A stretch of DNA of 64,000 nucleotides from Straminergon stramineum (GCA_963920665.1 OY987265.1:563001-627000); one strand, 5' to 3'; shown: positions 27,201 through 39,889, counted from the stretch's first letter. A program made the numbers and translations. Notes: generated by a model not told the origin, from the sequence alone.

Positions 27201-28615
27201 ATTCTCAATAGTCTAGGAATCAATGGAAAATGCCTAAGAACTTTCACCGGGATTGAATTGCTTCTTGTCACATATCTCGACGAATTACAGTTTGGGCACT
27301 TAGAAAGGTGTCCTCGGTCTTTCCAGAAAAGCACGCATCCATTCCGGCAAGCATGAATGGTATTGAATGATAGACCTAGACGATCAATGAAACAACGGGC
27401 TTCATATCGAGTCCATGGTAAACCGTTTACTGGCGGTAGAATATCCACTTGTAGAAACGAAAGCAATTCGTCCATGAAGGAGTTGCTCACATTGTGTAGA
27501 TGTGCTAGATTCATCAAGACAAGAACACAAGCAAGAGTGGAGAGTTTGGACCCACGGTACAGTGGTACTTGGCTTTCGTGTAACCACTCCTCCATGTCCG
27601 GGTCTGCTGAATATGCTTGCTCTTGTCTTCCATTGTTGTCCCCATCTTCGTAGTCGTCTGCTTCCACTTCCATGCTCTCTCTTCTCTCATCCACTCCCTG
27701 AAACCATTTTGAGGTCAGTCTGTGGAAGTCGAAACCATCGTCGAAGTTATTGTCAGGCGGAAGAACACTCTCGTCATGGACATGACACGACAGCCCTTGC
27801 ACAGGTGGGAATCTAAAGTCTTCCGTGTCCGAATCCTCAGGCTGTGGACAACCAGTGTTTTCAATTTCAATGTGGCATTAGTTCGTACTACACCAAATTG
27901 ATAGAGAGGAGCATGACATAACATATTCAGAAACAAAGCCTTTGAGGAAGAGAAACTACAAATGGCATGTGCAAGTCCTAACTGTGGTCCACTTCATTGT
28001 ATGATGTGAAGGTCCTGCACGATTAATAAAATGCGTACTATGTATTAAATTGCCGTCACTGCAGGCAATGAACTTCTGAGTGCGTAGTGAATGTGCTGTA
28101 CTCATGAGAAGAGAAGCTTTCATTTTTTGGCATATGTAACTTTATAACAACCGCCACAAAGGTCATGAAAAAAGCAATGTCAAGCAAGGACGTGGATAAT
28201 TAGAATGGAATGTCTATAGGCTGCTACAAGATTAGTCGTTGTGTACAAGCTTTGTAGGCAGAGGAAACAATGCGCTTGCTGAAGTGTTGCGCACAACTAC
28301 TGTAGGGAAACCCTAAACTAAGTTCTTAGTTCCCTACATGAAAGTAAGGAACGCTTCGTGGTAAGCGGCCAAGCAGAGGAGAAGGCAAGAACTACTCACC
28401 AGCATTGGATGCATCAGACTAGAATCCCTACCATGCTGCCTCAAATGTGTCTCAATCGTCAATCGTTGGATTGGTCGCCCACCGCCTTTGCACAAACTAC
28501 AAGGGCATTTGTAACTCTGTATTGTTTTCTCGTTCGCCCGTGAACGCTCGAGGGCATTAAGGGCTAGTGCCAATGGAGAGAATCTGGAGTCACTACAATG
28601 AGATGTTTCTTCCAT
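24211..28615 (-). pseudogene. CACTA transposase (TnpD/Tnp2 type), 4 exons, one in-frame stop
   Basis: Cuts and joins the element at its CACTA ends. I can place four exons with in-phase GT-AG introns: 28615-28400, 27841-26390, 26230-25329 and 25123-24211, giving 1,160 residues. Exon 1 starts at a true ATG and carries the transposase-associated zinc motif (CPCSLCKGG...HLRQHG). Exon 2 holds the Transposase_21 domain: LALDGMNPF, STWPVFLLNYNLPGWM, IDVYLEPLLDDL, MLLWTIHDYPGYG and CPVC. Exon 3 is the DUF4218-like part: LDVMHCEKN, LKSHDYHVLLQQLL, FPPSFFDSMVHLLVHL, WMYPLERYMK. Exon 4 is DUF4216-like: VTYFGRIVEILELDYGR and CDWVEP, with an acidic tail. A TGA at 26513-26515 (about residue 515, after GTEH) interrupts the frame, which continues unbroken on both sides; it could derive from CGA. 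Without readthrough the protein is truncated. Confidence 0.93.
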
Positions 28616-29995
28616 GTCGACAGCGCATCAAATTTCCCTATCGACAAAAACAAGGTGAGAATTAAATAAAGGTTGATGCTGAAAGTCTCCTTAGAGTTGA
28701 AGTGAAGAGTTGACAACCAACATATTTGTGATGTTTTACAGGTATACTCCGAATTCTATTGTATGTAGCAGAGGTCGACCATGTGCGTTACAAGAAGTTC
28801 TGTTTCCGCTGTTCGTAATTGAAGGAGGGAGTCATGATTGATTTGGGTGTTCACTTGTGCAGAAGTTCACCCCATACGCCATTTGCCGCGTGTGCAGCCT
28901 ACGATAGAGGAAGTGGGACCCACTTCAGACATTCCTCATAGGAAGATGGTTATCACTTGACTTCTTCGAATGTTCGAGATCTTATCTTCCTCTGAAAATG
29001 TAAGTAGGCAATATTATCTTCTGAAAAAGAAGCTAGTGTTCCCATCGGAGTACTCAGTCATTCCACTAAAACATTTTCTTCCTTCAGTGCATGCAGACTG
29101 AATTAGCTCAGGACAAGTCCTGCAAGTACGTGTAAGCTGCTAAATCTGTTGCACGAACAGGTAAGTTGAGCATTCACTATGTCAATTGAAGGTGTTGACA
29201 CTTCATATGAGGATTTGCGTAGGAGAAACATCGAACGCAACGACAACATGATGTGCAGTCTAGGTTTACATGTTTCAAGGTGAACTTCCATCTTATTTGC
29301 TGTAGACAGTAAAATAATAAGAATGTCGAGAATTAGTTTAATATTCCTCTGTATTTTAGAATTGATTCAGCATTAGAAGTTGTTTTGATCATAGTAATGC
29401 GTTGGTTGATTGAAGACTTTTGAGTTGTTGTTGAACTCAACTTAGTGTAGTCTTGAAATTGTTTTCAATGTCCAACGCAATTGGTGAGTTTTGTTTAATC
29501 CCAAGGAGATGTGACCATGGTTTCTCTGAATTCATGAACCTCTGCAAGTGGAGAAGGTCAGGGACTTTCCTATGACACTTTGAAGGCACGCAATTGCCCT
29601 GGAAGTCCTACTTCTAAAAAAAGATGTCCACCTGTTTCGAACTAGATGGTGGAAGGTCAATGATATTTCTAAAATAGTAGATGTGCAGCCGCCAACAGCA
29701 GTCTTCTTCCATGTGAGCTTTAAATGCATTGGAATGAAAATAGTAAACACAGGTGATGGCAACAAATTCTTCATGCACATTGTAGGTACTTTAGTACTTG
29801 GTAGGGATAGGGCAAAGTCATGAGGAAGATGGTGGGCCTACCTGAGATGAAGACGGACGAGATCTCTTGTAAAGTGAGTACGAATGTATGGAGTGCTGAT
29901 GAAAAGGTGCTCCAGAATGCAGAAGATCACTTTTTCCATAAGACATTGAGTATTGCTGTACTCATGAATCATGCACCGTTTGCAAATTGATGCAG
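28616..29995. promoter_or_regulatory. Shared upstream region between the two divergent CACTA genes
   Basis: About 1.4 kb separates the ATG of the transposase gene from the first placed exon of the plus-strand gene. It contains no long frame, and I could not assign a TATA box with confidence. A short ATG frame ending at a GTGAGT donor (about 29819-29872) could be the first exon of the plus-strand gene. The head-to-head arrangement makes a bidirectional promoter likely (inference). Confidence 0.45.
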
Positions 29996-32900
29996 CGTCT
30001 ACTTTGAAAGCAAGTCTTCCCGAAAACATCGAGTGTGCAAAGACGTCATCCAAAAAGGAATTCAGCTTAGGCGAAGTGCAAGGATAGCTAGCAAGTTCGA
30101 GCCTATATTGATGCCACAGGAGTTATCGATCACTGAAACAACTCCGCTATCAAGGGCTGTCTGTTACACTGAAGGCGTTGGAAGGAAGTTACACACAGAC
30201 GAGAATACACGCGAGAAGTGCGCAGAGAATACACAATCCCCGAGCAAGGAGGTCAGTTTTCATGTATGCTTGCATGTTGTCAAATTCTAACTTTTTGAGG
30301 TGTTGCATTTTTAAATCAAAAGGCAACAATTGTTGCATGTCCACATCAGTACATAGTGCCTAATAATTTTTGTGCTGAATTTTTAAGGTCCTAGTGTCAA
30401 CGATGGAGAAGGATGTTGGTAATATGGACAACGTTTTCTATTCTAGTGATTCATCTGAAAGTGAGTACCAAGTCGAATTCAATATATATGGTGACGACGG
30501 TGACCTTTTCCCCAAAACTGGAGAAGGGTCAACATCCGCAGTTGAAGCTAGTGAAGTGACAACCACTACTGTATGCCTTGATTCTCTGAAAACAATGACA
30601 CCCGCAGCTTTCGGCATACAATTTGAGGATGTTGTAATTCGTGCCTTGATGCAAGCCACTGGCTCTTTAATTGAACCGTCTCGGAGTTCACAGATTCCGG
30701 GAGATTTCGCGCCGCAAAGTGTAGTAGTTAGCAAAGGAGACCGCACTCCTACCAGCACCTGGAGTGAAGCTACATTCAACATGGCTACAGTAAAACGGAA
30801 GAGGATGCCGCCGATGACCAGGACTTCCGCAAGAGAGGACTCTGATTCGCAGGAGGAATTTCCTATCCTAGAAAATGAAAGCCCTCAGCAGAGGACACTA
30901 CGGACCCGAAGATTGAATAGGTGTCGAGATAAAAAGGCAAAGGACTTGACGAGCAATCGAAAGGCCATGAAAAAAGTGCCTTACGTGATTCACATCGATG
31001 GTATTGGAAGAGCAAAAGGTATTCACAAGCACTTCTGGCGTGCAGCAGTGCGGGGGCAATGTGGGCGCTTAGACCCAAGCATGGATAACTTGAACCATCA
31101 CCCGAAACATGTTGTTGACAGTATTTGGCATGCTCTGGAGAAAGAGTGGGAGTTCGAGGGATTTGCTCACAGGGCATGTGAAATGTTTGAGAGGTCAGCT
31201 ACAAAGTTCATGAGGAATCGAAAAATGCAACTGAAGAACAAATGTAAGAAAAATATGCATGGGCCGAAACCCAACGATGTCAACGACATTCACTGGGCGA
31301 AGATTGTTGATATGACGAAGGAGTCATTGAAGCAAGCGCAGTCGAGGGTCTTCACACAGAGTTCACTGATTGGGTCACAGACAGTGCTGCAAGCTAGGGA
31401 AAAAACAAATGAGTTAGCGCTACAGGTGCCAGTATGTGCACTAAACTCTGAGAATGACGCATGTGGACAAAGCGACGGAATTCCGTTTTGTTACATGTTC
31501 AATGCTTGCTCTGGAATTGAACTAATTTGGTAGTCTGCAGTTTGAATTGAATGTGCAATGTCTAAAGCATCCGGTAATAACATATGCTGGACGCCGTAGT
31601 GGAATACCGATTTCATCTAAGTGTCACTATCCTTTGTGTTTGTGGAGCCCGTTACATGTGACTTCGCTTTTGGCATTTTCTTATGTACTTGCTGAGAGCA
31701 TCGCATGTCCCCAAGTTACTTTCTATGTAACAGAGCTTATGCTGTTGTAGTAGTGGATGTATTGATTCAGAGTTGTTGACATCCATACTCATCCATTTAT
31801 ATTCTGTTCGTTTGCTAGGACACCGAAAAAGAGAACGAAGAGAGGATGAAGAGTAGCAGCTACCTGACGCCAAATGACTCAAATTCTTCTGACAAAGACA
31901 AAGTTGATGCCAGAATTGCAAGTCTGAGGGAAGAGTTACTTCGATTGGAAAATTGTACAAAGGTATTTCCTTATTCAATTCAAAGGCAATGTTTTCGTAT
32001 GAGGGAACAGGAAAATATTCGATCTGTGAATGTGAAAGTATCGAGCATATGGATCATGTAATGGTGGATTAATTGCATTCAGGAGTTGTAAGAAGACTAG
32101 TCATTTTGAATTGAGAGACAGAAGTTCTACAGTTCTAGGAAGATCTCTTGCATTGGAACTGTGAAGGTTGTGGACCAGTACATAACTATCTCCTGGTTGC
32201 GCAGGTAAGAGTTTAATTGCTATATTTTGAGCTGATCGAAGTTGTCGTAATTTTGCAGTTCCCAATTCCGTGTGTTCAGCAGCATGACCGAAACAGACTT
32301 ATTTGTGACGGAAGAATAGGTTCCGTCAGTGTCGTGGATGAAGGTTTGTTTCACTGCACTATTTGTTTCAAATGACATGTTGTACATATATTTTGAGGAA
32401 AAGCGCTTCAGTAAAGATGCGGCAGTTTTTAATGTTCATGTCAAACAAGGAATGGCTTGGGCACGTCATCTGTAAATGGCATTCTATTGTTGTCAAGAAA
32501 AGGTGGTTTGGAATTTTAAAAAATGGTTTTCCATGACATGAAGGTGGTCGTTCCCGTCCGTTTGCCTTCTTTTTGGTCCGAATTGGGTCCATGGCAATTT
32601 CTGATGAAATGAACAGAGGAGCATTCGAAATAAGCAATTCGAAGCTAACATTGTACTGTTTGGACGGTAAACTGTCCTAGTGGCATGTCTTACTAATTGC
32701 ACTGACGAGAGAGGTCGTTACGAATGTGAAAAACTCGTACGGCCTCAAGCATTCAAGACACCGGAGATGATGATGGTCATGAACATTCTCATTTTCCGAT
32801 GCCACTTCTGAGTGAATTCAACTTATGTGCTTGTCAAAGGACTTAGGAAAATAGGTTGTAAAATAAGAAGCCATTTCTTTATTTGCCTTCATTGTACATA

Positions 32901-34171
32901 GTTTTGCAGCATGTTCATGGAGAACTGAGTCATAGTAGCTTTCAGTCTGGGGACTGCAGCATCAGTTCATGATTGTCTGCAACATCGTCAAGCGCTTCCA
33001 TGTTGTAGGCAATTACAAGGGTAGTAGTGTAGTACTGTTCCAAGGAAGTGGTTTACAATTAGTAGCTTGTGCACTTCAAGTCACGGTATCCTAAAGGCCC
33101 GTGAAGAGAAACAGTAGGTGGAGAAGTTCACGCAACATGTGGCAGAGAGAATAAACGTTCTCAAATCATGCATGTAGTTATTGGAAATTTTGACATGTTT
33201 TCTCTTGACAACTTCAACAGATTTAAATGGCATGAAAGAAAACATGAAGCCGCCTGTAGGGAATGGACAAGCGTCGTCACAAGTGTCTTCAGGAACTACT
33301 CCAAGAAAAAAAGAGAAAGAGGTGCTATGGAATGCATCATATGCAAAAGGGAGTTCTACGTCCACTGTTGGAGTGCAAGGAGGGGGGACTACAGAATCGC
33401 TTGGACTCAGGAATTTCACCAACACAGAGGTCAGAAATTTCTGAAGTTTAAAGAAATATCTATTTTTTTTTTCAGAATTGTGGCTTCTACTTCTGCAAGA
33501 TTTGATTTAATCGCACTTCGAAGCCGTCCTCTTGAGCGAAAAAGGAAATTGATTTTGCAGATTAGTGACGATTGTTCTAGCTCTTCTCAGTTCTACGTAG
33601 ACGCTGAATGAGTGACGATGTTGTGAAAGTAGTTCCTTTCTTAGTCAACATTCTTGAAGAAGATTGAAGAACGCAGTAATGAAGAGGCCGCATGTAGAGG
33701 AACTTCCCGAATTCATGAGCAGAGATAGTGAAAGTGCAAACAGTCTGTCATTAGGAAAGAAAAGTGCATGCAGAAAAGAACGTTCTACAGAGAAATTGCG
33801 TTTTCATAATTAATAAGTGCAATGTACGTGTAAGTGACGACTAGCACTTGTGATGTTCTGAAGGACGGAGAATGGAATTTTTTTCACAGATGCAGATGGA
33901 GTGCGGGGATCTTGTATCACTCCTTGCCTTCAATGGAGGGATGCGAGAAGAAATTGGGAAGGGCATTCTCATGGGCTTGGCAGGTTCGAAGTACTGTAGG
34001 AAGGTAATTCCGAAGGGTTGGCATCTTGTCAAAGTATACACGTACACTGCCACAGGAGCCTTGCAAGTGTGTCCCACCCCAACAGGATGGGCGGAGCAAG
34101 TGAAGCACAAGACAATCAAAGATGCAGAGGGGCGGAATATTCTATGGCCGCATGATTTACTACGCATGTAA
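29996..34171 (+). CDS. CACTA TnpA-type accessory protein, about 6 exons, apparently open
   Basis: Probable DNA-binding partner of the transposase, which in En/Spm binds the subterminal repeats. Exons placed with in-phase GT-AG introns are: about 29996-30251, 30388-31425, 31819-31962, 32259-32343, 33221-33429 and 33890-34171; from 30033 this gives about 658 residues without a stop. Features in order: a basic RRSARIASKFEP patch, an acidic Ser-rich region, a Lys/Arg-rich stretch, a conserved core with RNRKMQLKNKCKKNMHGP (Transposase_24-like), a short coiled coil (RIASLREELLRLE), a Lys/Ser/Gly-rich linker and a final GWHLVKVYTYT...NILWPHDLLRM. The one-base carry between exons 4 and 5 works exactly, which supports the model. 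The true start is uncertain; an upstream exon near 29820 is possible. Confidence 0.75.
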
Positions 34172-34981
34172 TGGAGAAAGTGCATTCCACTTTATAGCAA
34201 CTTACGGTGTTCCAATTTCTGGTTGTAGAAATCAGTACTCTGGGATGTTAACTACACATGAAAGGGCTGATTACTACAGGAACCAATGTTGTAAATAGGT
34301 AGTTGAAGAAGACGTTGTCATGGAAGAGTCTCCGATCCTTATGTATACATGGACAAAGCATCTTGAAAGGGAAAGGTCAGGAAGGTGAACATAAGGTGAA
34401 TAGAATTCGCCTTAGATATGAACTGTGCTTGGAAGAGAATTTATAAATGAAATAAGCATATTTAAAAGTTCATGCAATACGAAACGTCTCTGGAATTGAT
34501 CTTTTCATCAGACGAAGTGTTGTTTTGAAGTAGCAGTATTTTTTGGAATTTTAAGATTCCGACTTCTGACCTGAAGCAATTCAATGCAGACATGACACGA
34601 GAACATGAGAACAGGATTCCAAAATTGGCCGAATTTCAGAAACACATGCAATCGTAAGAAGCCAACTATCAGTAGCAGAGTCATTCGTAATCACGAAAGT
34701 GCAATCAACGTATGGTGCTAGCATTTGCCAGATGTCTATACCTATAGAAAAGTCAGAATTACATTCCATGCACGGAGTAAAACTTAAAAGCTTCGAGTTA
34801 ACGGATATTCCAATTCGCAAATTCAGGATTCACAGCACTTGTGACTTTGTACTGAACAGACATGCAATTGTTTTTCAATAAGGTATATTAATGTATGTCC
34901 TAGAGACAACATTTTCAGCAATTCATATTGAAAACACATGGCCTTCCAGTATGCATATTTTGACTTAAAAACACACTTAAT
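34172..34981. other. CACTA right subterminal region, no gene
   Basis: About 0.8 kb between the stop codon of the plus-strand gene and the right terminal repeat. Short frames on both strands show no domain. It is much shorter than the left non-coding end. Confidence 0.6.
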
Positions 34982-35002
34982 ATACCCCTTCCTCTTGTAG
35001 TG
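34982..35002 (-). repeat. CACTA right terminal inverted repeat
   Basis: On the minus strand CACTACAAGAGGAAGGGGT, the partner of 19917-19937. AAG (35003-35005) follows as the target duplication. Confidence 0.95.
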
Positions 35003-35005
35003 AAG

Positions 35006-37496
35006 TATGGCCCTTGATCAAGAGGAAGGGTCCATCAGTTGTATTTGTGACCGAGGGGGCATATCTTCCAAGATTCCAAGCATTTCGTAGAACCGAGGGC
35101 TCAGAGGAGAATGACACTCAACACGAACCGAACAAATGAGTGATGCTTTCACGATGCATGTCACATGAAAAGTGTGGCGACATTGGCCCATGGTCAGGGC
35201 TCCTTTAAGGCCAAAAGACCTTGGCAAAGGCTACAATGACTGGTCAGGATTCTTGGGGCTAGATCACAAGCATGCACTATTGTCTTCTCTTTCTCCTTGA
35301 CGTGCACTAAAAGCATGTTGTAAGGGACCCACCCTTCCTCTACTTCCAAGGCCCAATCGATGTGTGGAACACCGTCCTTCTTTGCGTGATTCAACTACTC
35401 AAACATGTCATCCATGTCCTCCCCAACATGTAATTTTGGTGGAACTCCTTAGATGTTCATAATACACTTTCTTGAACCGAACCAAAGAGGTCTCCACGGC
35501 ATTGCATTCTTCATCCGACTTCATTGCCAATTTCATAAGCCCTTTAATTGCTCGAGATACTACAGAGGGTTTGTCTTGGAGTTTCTGTACCCATGCCAAC
35601 CATCGAGACTCTAATCCGCTCTTCGGCATGCATTCCTCTATGCCCATGATTTTTTTAAATCGGTCCAACTCCAACTCAACAAGGATTTTCTCTAGAATTG
35701 CTTCATCTAATTTCAACTGTAGCTCTTCTACCTCACCGCCTTTTGTTTGCAGCGAAGCATCCCGCAATGTACGGGAAACATTAGGAATGATGGTCTGTAC
35801 TGCCTCTTCACATTTCTTGTTATTCCCAACCTCATCCACATTCAAGATGATGGACGTGTCCACTACTCTTGCCTTCTCAAAAGGAAGAAAGAGTTGATCG
35901 CTCATTCGCTCTCTTGACTTTCTTGCACAAATGGAATGTTCATGGAGCCTGTGGTAGGCCTACCCCTCTTCAACTCTTGTACTTTGAGCTCCAATTCTTT
36001 GATGCGCTTTCTTTGAATGACCTTGTTACAATGTTCATGCTGCATGTTTTTTTGCGAAAGCTACAACTTGATTTCCAAGTCCTCACACTTCATCTTCAGC
36101 TGATGAATGTCTTCCTCTAAGTCCATCAAAATTTTTAAGTTCATCACGCCACCTTCAAGAATTGGTGCAACTTTCTCGGTGAAATTACAAAAAGCTAAGG
36201 CACCAGTCAACAATTCAGGTGCCATTCTGGAAAATTCCTCTACCATGTCCCTAACCTAAGGAGTAATTTCAACTACTATTTGAGTTGAAGATCTCAATCT
36301 GTATGCGGTTTGCGAAATAGTACCCCAGCCACCTTTTCCTATGGGCTGACTAGAGCTGCCTGCCTCATTTTTGGGATTAGAATCAAGATGTTGTTTTGCT
36401 AGTACTCGCCAATGACTACAACATTCTAACAACTTTTCCAATTGATTGGCGGTGGGTATGGATCAAAGAATCTCTAATTGTGCCGAGCTTAAAGTTGCCA
36501 AATGTGGATGCCCTCCAATTCTTGCGCTTAATATTTGTCTTGGGCTCAACCTTTGACTCGGGCTTACTTTTTGACGCGGACTCAACATTCGAATTAGGCT
36601 CAATGTTTGGCTTCGCCTTGGCATCGTTGGTAGTTGAGAAATTGGAGTTGCATATTCCGTCAAGCTCTCTAGAACTTTACTGTCTATATAACCCTGAATT
36701 CTAGCATTGATCCTTGCAAGTTGTTCCTCATTGACCTCTCCATATGGCGAAAAAGGTGACCCATGTTTTTCCACCAGTGTTTCCTTGTTTGCAACCATGT
36801 CTAGACTGCCCAAGGTTGTTTCATTCGTTGTAGTTTCCTTGCTTGGAGCCATGCTTTGTTCACCCAATATTATCACATTCGATGTGGATGTGAAGCACGT
36901 TGGAGGGGTTACAAAAACCTCTCTGTCCACACCTCCCCAAGAGACATTGCTCACTTCCATGCGAGGTTGTGCAGACCTTAATTGTACTGCATCACCTAAA
37001 ACCTCAGAGACCTTTGTTGTATGCGTTGTAGTATTTTTTAATACTTTTGGGATCTTCGTTGGTTCACTTGGTTCGGCCTGAGGATCATACATATCAAGAA
37101 TGTTTTTTTGATTGCAATGTAGTAAAAGAGGAGAATCCACCTTGGATGGATAAGTGCTCCAATCTACCTTGCGGTTTAAAATGAGTTCTGCATACACCAT
37201 GGACGCCACACTGTAATTTATGCATCCCTTACTCCTTGGCTTGTCTCCAAAGAGCGCTTGCCACACCTCCTCTGATCGATGCACAAAATGCTTATTGTTG
37301 CAATTACGTGGCTTACAACAAAAACCGTGTGTATGCACCACGTGGAAATCCCGAGGCCACAACTTGTCAATGTGGTACATTTTAACATACTTCTTGCATG
37401 TTTTGAAGGTCTAATATTCCACTTCCTCCTCCTCCCAACCGCTCTCCACTTTGATGTTCGGGTCATCTAAAATCTCATAGTGAAGCCTATGAGGGC
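35006..37496 (-). pseudogene. RING-finger host gene, 5' part, upstream of the CACTA insertion
   Basis: Read from about 37480 downward, a nearly continuous frame gives LHYEILDDPNIKVESGWEEE, then a TAG, then CKKYVKMYHIDKLWPRD, NYSVASMVYAELILNRKVDW, a Ser/Thr/Pro-rich region and coiled-coil stretches (EEDIHQLKMKCEDLEIKL; RIKELELKVQELKRG). After a frame change near 35905 come more coiled coil and then a RING-like finger: CSLCQ...GQCRHTFHVTC...CSVRVEC, ending with RFYEMLGI. At least four in-frame stops (near 37410, 36463, 36256 and 36061) show it is dead. RING proteins are usually ubiquitin ligases. The N-terminal KLW/VDW module is shared with the gene at 41337 (17-residue block with about 12 identities). 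Exact gene limits are uncertain. Confidence 0.65.
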
Positions 37497-37809
37497 CCCC
37501 TTTGCTTTAGTCCCTTTCTTTTTTTCACCTCTTGAAGTCCTCCCGTAGTTGGTAAGACACCTTAATCAGTCATGATGGATGATTTGAATTTTTGAGGCCT
37601 TCGAAAAGTAGTACCACAACACGTGAGTACCGTGAGGTATGTGTAAATAAGTGACTGTGTAAATCAGCAATAGTAACAAAAGCTCAAGGACCCCACTTTC
37701 CACCCTGTAGGAGCAACTGACGCTTAGAGCAGCAGTAGCACATCCAACTTGGCATCGAAGGAGAGTAAAAGTGAGAGCTAATGAGAAGCCTATCTGCCAC
37801 CACACCTAA

Positions 37810-38110
37810 AAAATGTCCGCCTCGAAGCGGCCCCGGACCTATGGTCTGCTGCCGCAGACGCCGGCCTACCACTTCGGTGGCAGACGGGTAGTTGTTCGTC
37901 CGTTCCGGACTGCGACTGGACCTCTTGTCCACCAATTCCGACCGTGGGCCGCTCGTGGACCATCCCGTCCGCTCAGGCCATCCGCTGTCACTGATTGCAT
38001 AAGTGGTAGACTTGGCCGTCCGCCATCACCAACCAACTCCACACCTAGCCGTCCGCTCAGGTCGTCCGCCGTCGCTGACCAACGAGACACAACACTATTC
38101 ACCTCGTAGG
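37810..38110. repeat. GC-rich patch with GTCCGC repeats
   Basis: Irregular repeats of CCGTCCGCC and GTCCGCTCAGG; the block GTCCGCTCAGG followed by a CATCCGCTGTC-like string occurs twice. Both-strand open frames here are due to composition. Confidence 0.6.
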
Positions 38111-38275
38111 CGGCCCCACTTGACTTGAGTTCGCTGAAAGTCTTAGAGTATTGAATTCTTAAAAGGATAGATTTATGTACAAAAAAAACCTCTTGAATGC
38201 TAGAAGTATCCAATGTAGTATTAATGTAAGTAAAGGTAATTCCAGATATTCCTTCCCACATTTAAACATGCTCTC

Positions 38276-38312
38276 CAAACCCTATACCCTAAACCCTAAA
38301 CCCTAAATCCTA
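38276..38312. repeat. Interstitial telomere-like repeat
   Basis: About three CCCTAAA units in a row (around 38288-38311), with degenerate units at both sides. CCCTAAA is the plant telomere repeat. A shorter CCTAAACCCTAAACC is at about 51913. No chromosome end is implied. Confidence 0.8.
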
Positions 38313-39889
38313 ACTCTACAAAAAAAAACTGAATTGTACAACCCTCAATTGTACATACTGAATTTATTACATTGTATGAACTTTCAAAATTATTGATGCG
38401 ATGTGTGGAATATGTTTTACCTATGATTCCTTTGGAGTTTGGAATGTAATCATGACAATATAATGTAGATATAGACCTTACTTACTTTGTCATATACTCA
38501 TGTTACTCATGTAGGTTTCAATTTTTCTTAAGATTTAGCACCTCAATTATCACTTTATTATGAGCCATTAAATAAATGTGGAACATTCAATTATAACTTG
38601 GAGTGTGTCTTCAATTTTTGTTGTTGAATGACGAATGTATTCATAGTTGAAAACACCAATATGAATTATGAATATACTAAAAGAAATTATATTATCTCAT
38701 TATTCTATTACAACATTTATCAAATGTATAGGATGGTGCTAAAAATGATTCAAGCATTTTAATGTAATGTGAAATGTTGTGGACAAGATTAAAGTAAACA
38801 TTTATACAACAAAATGAAATGAAAATTCATATCATACACATTTTGACACTTATACTTATGTATACTTGTGTGCATCCTAAATTGTAAACCGATCATAAAT
38901 TGATCACAACCCCAAAATATTAGAGCTTAGGTAATGTACAATGTGATTGACCTTCAAATATGATGAATCTTCAATTACAAGAAATTAGAAATGGTCATAC
39001 TTCAATGATTACAAGTGTGTTTCATCTCAAAACTTTTTTGCAAATGATTATATAGAAAGGTTCATAATATCATATCTTTTAAATTATAAATTTACAATAT
39101 TGATTGAATTGCTTATGTAGTTATGTAGGCCTAGGATTTTGTAAAATCTTGAACCCCTAAAGCCTTCATGCTTTTTTTTCCATCAAATATCACTCAAAAC
39201 TGCCATTTCGAATGCAAAGACACAAAAATCTTAAAAATTGATTTTTGGGCATATTTAACCATAGGAATTTATACTAGACTAGTATAAAAATGTGTGTGAG
39301 TAATCTTGTCATCTTGAAAACTTTGAGTACATACATTGCATGGTATTTGCATTTAAAGTAAGCCCAAAAAATCTTTTCTTCCATCTTGCTATACTAGATT
39401 GTTGGGCTTCTCATTTTCTTCACTTTAGATTTTTGGCACTAATGAATTTCATTTTAGAATATCTTGTGTTGAAAAATTTAACTCTTAAGTGAAGAATCTT
39501 GAACCAAAAATTTAGAAATAAATCATTTAATTGAGATCACATATCATAAGAGTCTTGTATAAGAGTGTAGGGCCTTTGGGACTTTAGGGATTAATTATTT
39601 TCCTTGAACGGCATGAAAAACAATAATAAATTAAACCCTGAAGGCTTTTGTTACAATCTTAACATCGAATTTTTTTTGCTATTAGTCAAAAAGTATTGTT
39701 GACATCACAAACTTGTACAAAACCACCAATGTAAAACAAAATTTCTTTATACACTAATTTGAATTCTTTATTTACAAATCAAATGATTTTCCAAACAAGA
39801 GACTTTGGGATGTCACTTTTGATAGTTGTATCAATTTAAGACCTCATGACATAACATATTAAAAATAATTTCTATACTTTTCTTAATTC
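38313..39889. other. AT-rich DNA, no gene recognised
   Basis: Strongly AT-rich with no long open frame and no recognisable repeat ends. Confidence 0.65.

Larger units (their letters stand above)
19917..35002 (+). mobile_element. Complete CACTA (En/Spm) DNA transposon, 15,086 bp
   Basis: The left end reads CACTACAAGAGAAAGGGGT and the right end, on the opposite strand, CACTACAAGAGGAAGGGGT: terminal inverted repeats of about 20 bp with one mismatch in the first 19. A 3-bp AAG duplication flanks both ends. Inside lie a transposase gene on the minus strand (28615-24211) and a TnpA-type gene on the plus strand (about 29996-34171), transcribed away from a shared region of about 1.4 kb. Long non-coding ends hold the subterminal regions. 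It is inserted in a degraded RING-finger gene. Apart from one stop codon in the transposase it appears structurally complete, which suggests fairly recent insertion. Confidence 0.97.
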
